Both the position numbers and the translations under genes were made by a program. A stretch of DNA of 6,588 nucleotides from an uncultured Ktedonobacteraceae bacterium (GTDB lineage Bacteria > Chloroflexota > Ktedonobacteria > Ktedonobacterales > Ktedonobacteraceae). Where the stretch lies: positions 1 through 6,588 of the forward strand of contig CATPCK010000690.1 of NCBI GenBank assembly GCA_955652655.1. The letters run 5' to 3'. Below the pieces are notes generated by a model. The model saw nothing but the letters and a program-made list of their open reading frames with translations. It did no database searches and was not told where the DNA came from. Below, piece by piece: positions 5,298 through 6,588 of the stretch (within the stretch, counting starts at the first letter, position 1; every line of letters begins with the position of its first letter).

Positions 5298-5326
5298 TTG
5301 ATCAGTACCACAAATCACAATATGCA
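5298..5326 (+). promoter_or_regulatory. Weak promoter candidate for the esterase gene
   Basis: TTGATC (5298-5303) and TATGCA (5321-5326) are spaced 17 bp apart. The -35 match is fair (four of six) and the -10 match is poor (three of six). It would give a leader of about 40 nt ending in the AGGAGG ribosome site. No better pair is seen in 5248-5374. Confidence 0.25.
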
Positions 5327-5374
5327 GGTGCGTTCTATCTAGTGCTGAATAAATGACTGATTTAGGAGGATAAC

Positions 5375-6421
5375 ATGGATATCGTAAGTAGAGGACGCAC
5401 CACTATCCTGAAGCGCTGGCGGCATCTCTTCACTTGTGCCATCATCATCGTTGTAATTCCAATCCTTTTGCTGCAAGTGCTACCCAAAGCGCGGGCAGAC
5501 AGTAATGGTATATGGCAACAGTACACGTACAATGGCCCTGCTGGTAGCCGTCCATACTTCGTTTATACTCCCGCCAACTACCAGGTTGGCACGGCAGTCC
5601 CCATGATCGTCATGCTACACGGCTGCACACAAACACCGGCAGACTTCGCCGCTGGCACACAAATGGATCAGTTGGCAGATCAAAAACAGTTCATCGTCGT
5701 CTATCCACAACAGACGAGCACGTATAATCAGGAGAAATGCTGGAACTGGTTTGATTCTGCTGATCAATCGCGGGGGAGCGGGGAGCCTGCCATCATTGCA
5801 GGAATCGTACAGGCTGTTGAACAAACTACCTCGCAGTGGACTATTGATACCCACCATATTTATGCGGCAGGCCTCTCGGCTGGTGCTGCAATGACTGTGA
5901 TCCTGGGCGCTACCTATCCAGATATCTTCGCAGCTATCGGCGTTCAGTCAGGGTTGGAGTATAAAGCGGCAACTACATCCACTGATTCCTTTACTGCCTT
6001 ACGCCAGGGAGGCCCCGACCCAACGCAGCAAGGGCAAGCTGCATATAACGCTATGGGTAGTGCAGCCCGTGTTGTGCCAACCATTACCTTTCATGGAACA
6101 AGCGACTACCTGGTATATCCTATTAATGGAGAGCAGGTCGTGCGACAGTGGATGCAGACGAATCATCTTGCTTCGCATAACACCTACAATGCGAGCTTTA
6201 ATAGTCCAACGAGCACCACAAATGGACAGGTAGCAGGTGGTCACTCCTATTCAGTGTACACATGGAACGACAACAACGGAAACGAGGTACAGGAATACTG
6301 GCTAGTCAATGGTATGGGACATGGCTGGTCAGGAGGGAGTAGCAGCGGCAGCTATACTGATCCTCAGGGACCAGGTGCAACCCCGGCAATCTATAATTTT
6401 TTTATGAATCATCCGGCTTGA
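5375..6421 (+). CDS. Secreted PHB-depolymerase-family esterase
   Basis: A 348-residue exported alpha/beta-hydrolase of the polyhydroxybutyrate depolymerase / LpqC-like esterase family. It has a basic N-terminus, a hydrophobic segment (about 19-37) and a likely cleavage after ARA (residue 41). The oxyanion motif is LHGC (81-84), the nucleophile is Ser168 in GLSAG (166-170), the acid is probably Asp244 in GTSDYLVYP, and the base is His316 in GMGHGWSGG. The oxyanion His precedes the lipase box, as in type I depolymerase domains. Cys84 and Cys122 (KCWNWF) could form the family's disulfide. SGSYTDPQGP (324-333) is a family signature. No linker or substrate-binding domain follows, so it may cleave soluble oligomers or act as a feruloyl/acetyl-xylan-type esterase rather than degrade native granules or solid polymer. 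The start is firm: AGGAGG sits 5 nt before ATG. Codon use and GC (about 48%) match the local background. Confidence 0.9.
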   Translation: MDIVSRGRTTILKRWRHLFTCAIIIVVIPILLLQVLPKARADSNGIWQQYTYNGPAGSRPYFVYTPANYQVGTAVPMIVMLHGCTQTPADFAAGTQMDQLADQKQFIVVYPQQTSTYNQEKCWNWFDSADQSRGSGEPAIIAGIVQAVEQTTSQWTIDTHHIYAAGLSAGAAMTVILGATYPDIFAAIGVQSGLEYKAATTSTDSFTALRQGGPDPTQQGQAAYNAMGSAARVVPTITFHGTSDYLVYPINGEQVVRQWMQTNHLASHNTYNASFNSPTSTTNGQVAGGHSYSVYTWNDNNGNEVQEYWLVNGMGHGWSGGSSSGSYTDPQGPGATPAIYNFFMNHPA

Positions 6422-6454
6422 CCGCCCTCTTTTCCCTTTCATAACTCCGCCCGC

Positions 6455-6588
6455 TTACGCATCATTGGCGAGAAACTGCTCGATGATGCCTGCAAGCTCC
6501 TGCGCATTCGCCACCAACCCCAGGTGCCCGCCCTTATAGACGTACACCTTCGCACGCGGAATCAGGTACTGCAAGATCCTCGCATTGA
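6455..6588 (-). CDS. Alpha/beta hydrolase C-terminus, PHA-depolymerase-like (partial)
   Basis: The last 43 residues of a minus-strand gene whose 5' part lies beyond the window edge; stop TAA at 6457-6455. The visible end reads NARILQYLIPRAKVYVYKGG followed by HLGLVANAQELAGIIEQFL. The IP-x-A...GGHL pattern is the final strand and catalytic-His region of alpha/beta hydrolases. N-x-R-x-L...IP-x-A plus GHL-x-L resembles intracellular PhaZ-type medium-chain PHA depolymerases and related esterases. The His in GGHL would be the catalytic base. Codon use shows more G/C at third positions than the esterase next door. It converges with the secreted esterase, with only 33 bp between stop codons and no hairpin seen there. 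The nucleophile and the substrate class cannot be judged from this piece. Confidence 0.75.
   Translation of the reverse strand, partial: NARILQYLIPRAKVYVYKGGHLGLVANAQELAGIIEQFLANDA

Noticed and set aside
6422..6454. Terminator between the esterase and the convergent hydrolase
   Set aside because: The 33-bp gap is pyrimidine-rich but contains no inverted repeat able to form a stable stem.

Overview
The window reads as chromosomal DNA from a free-living, spore-former-like soil bacterium. The best guess is a member of the Chloroflexota, class Ktedonobacteria. This rests on protein style: an Eis-like acetyltransferase, a HIT protein of the VPHxHxH type, a large secreted Asp-box protein, a short Pro/Thr-rich fragment, and moderate GC with strong AGGAGG ribosome sites. 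Taxonomy is inference; there is no rRNA or marker gene here.

Layout. Positions 1-217 hold one copy of a 64-bp dispersed repeat and an AT-rich tract. Next come two minus-strand genes: an Eis-like GNAT acetyltransferase (218-1498) and a HIT-family hydrolase/transferase (1726-2187). The 220-bp gap between them carries a Pro/Thr-rich open fragment. An approximately 500-bp gap (2188-2704) holds a possible divergent promoter, an orphan 32-codon ORF and a long structured leader with a recognisable promoter. It leads into a plus-strand gene for a secreted sialidase-like Asp-box (BNR) protein (2705-4501), probably started at TTG. This gene is clearly richer in GC than everything around it. A strong 13-bp hairpin (4530-4559) separates it from a convergent minus-strand gene for an unrecognised 157-residue helical protein (4611-5084). 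A divergent intergenic region holds the second copy of the 64-bp repeat (5184-5247). It is followed by a secreted PHB-depolymerase-family esterase (5375-6421, plus) and the C-terminal end of a minus-strand alpha/beta hydrolase (6455-6588, cut by the window edge).

How the genes fit together. The window looks like an accessory, scavenging-type neighbourhood rather than one operon: two exported hydrolase-like proteins, an intracellular alpha/beta hydrolase with a PHA-depolymerase-like C-terminus, and housekeeping-type detoxification enzymes. Gene orientation changes often, and no two neighbouring genes are close enough to call an operon. The right-hand cluster (unknown helical protein, PHB-depolymerase-type esterase, PhaZ-like hydrolase end) may concern polyester or ester turnover, but this is a hypothesis from adjacency. 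I see no defence system, CRISPR array, tRNA, rRNA or intact mobile element. The most unusual items are the 64-bp repeat pair with its 20-bp phased internal motif, and the GC step at the signal-peptide/mature boundary of the sialidase-like gene.
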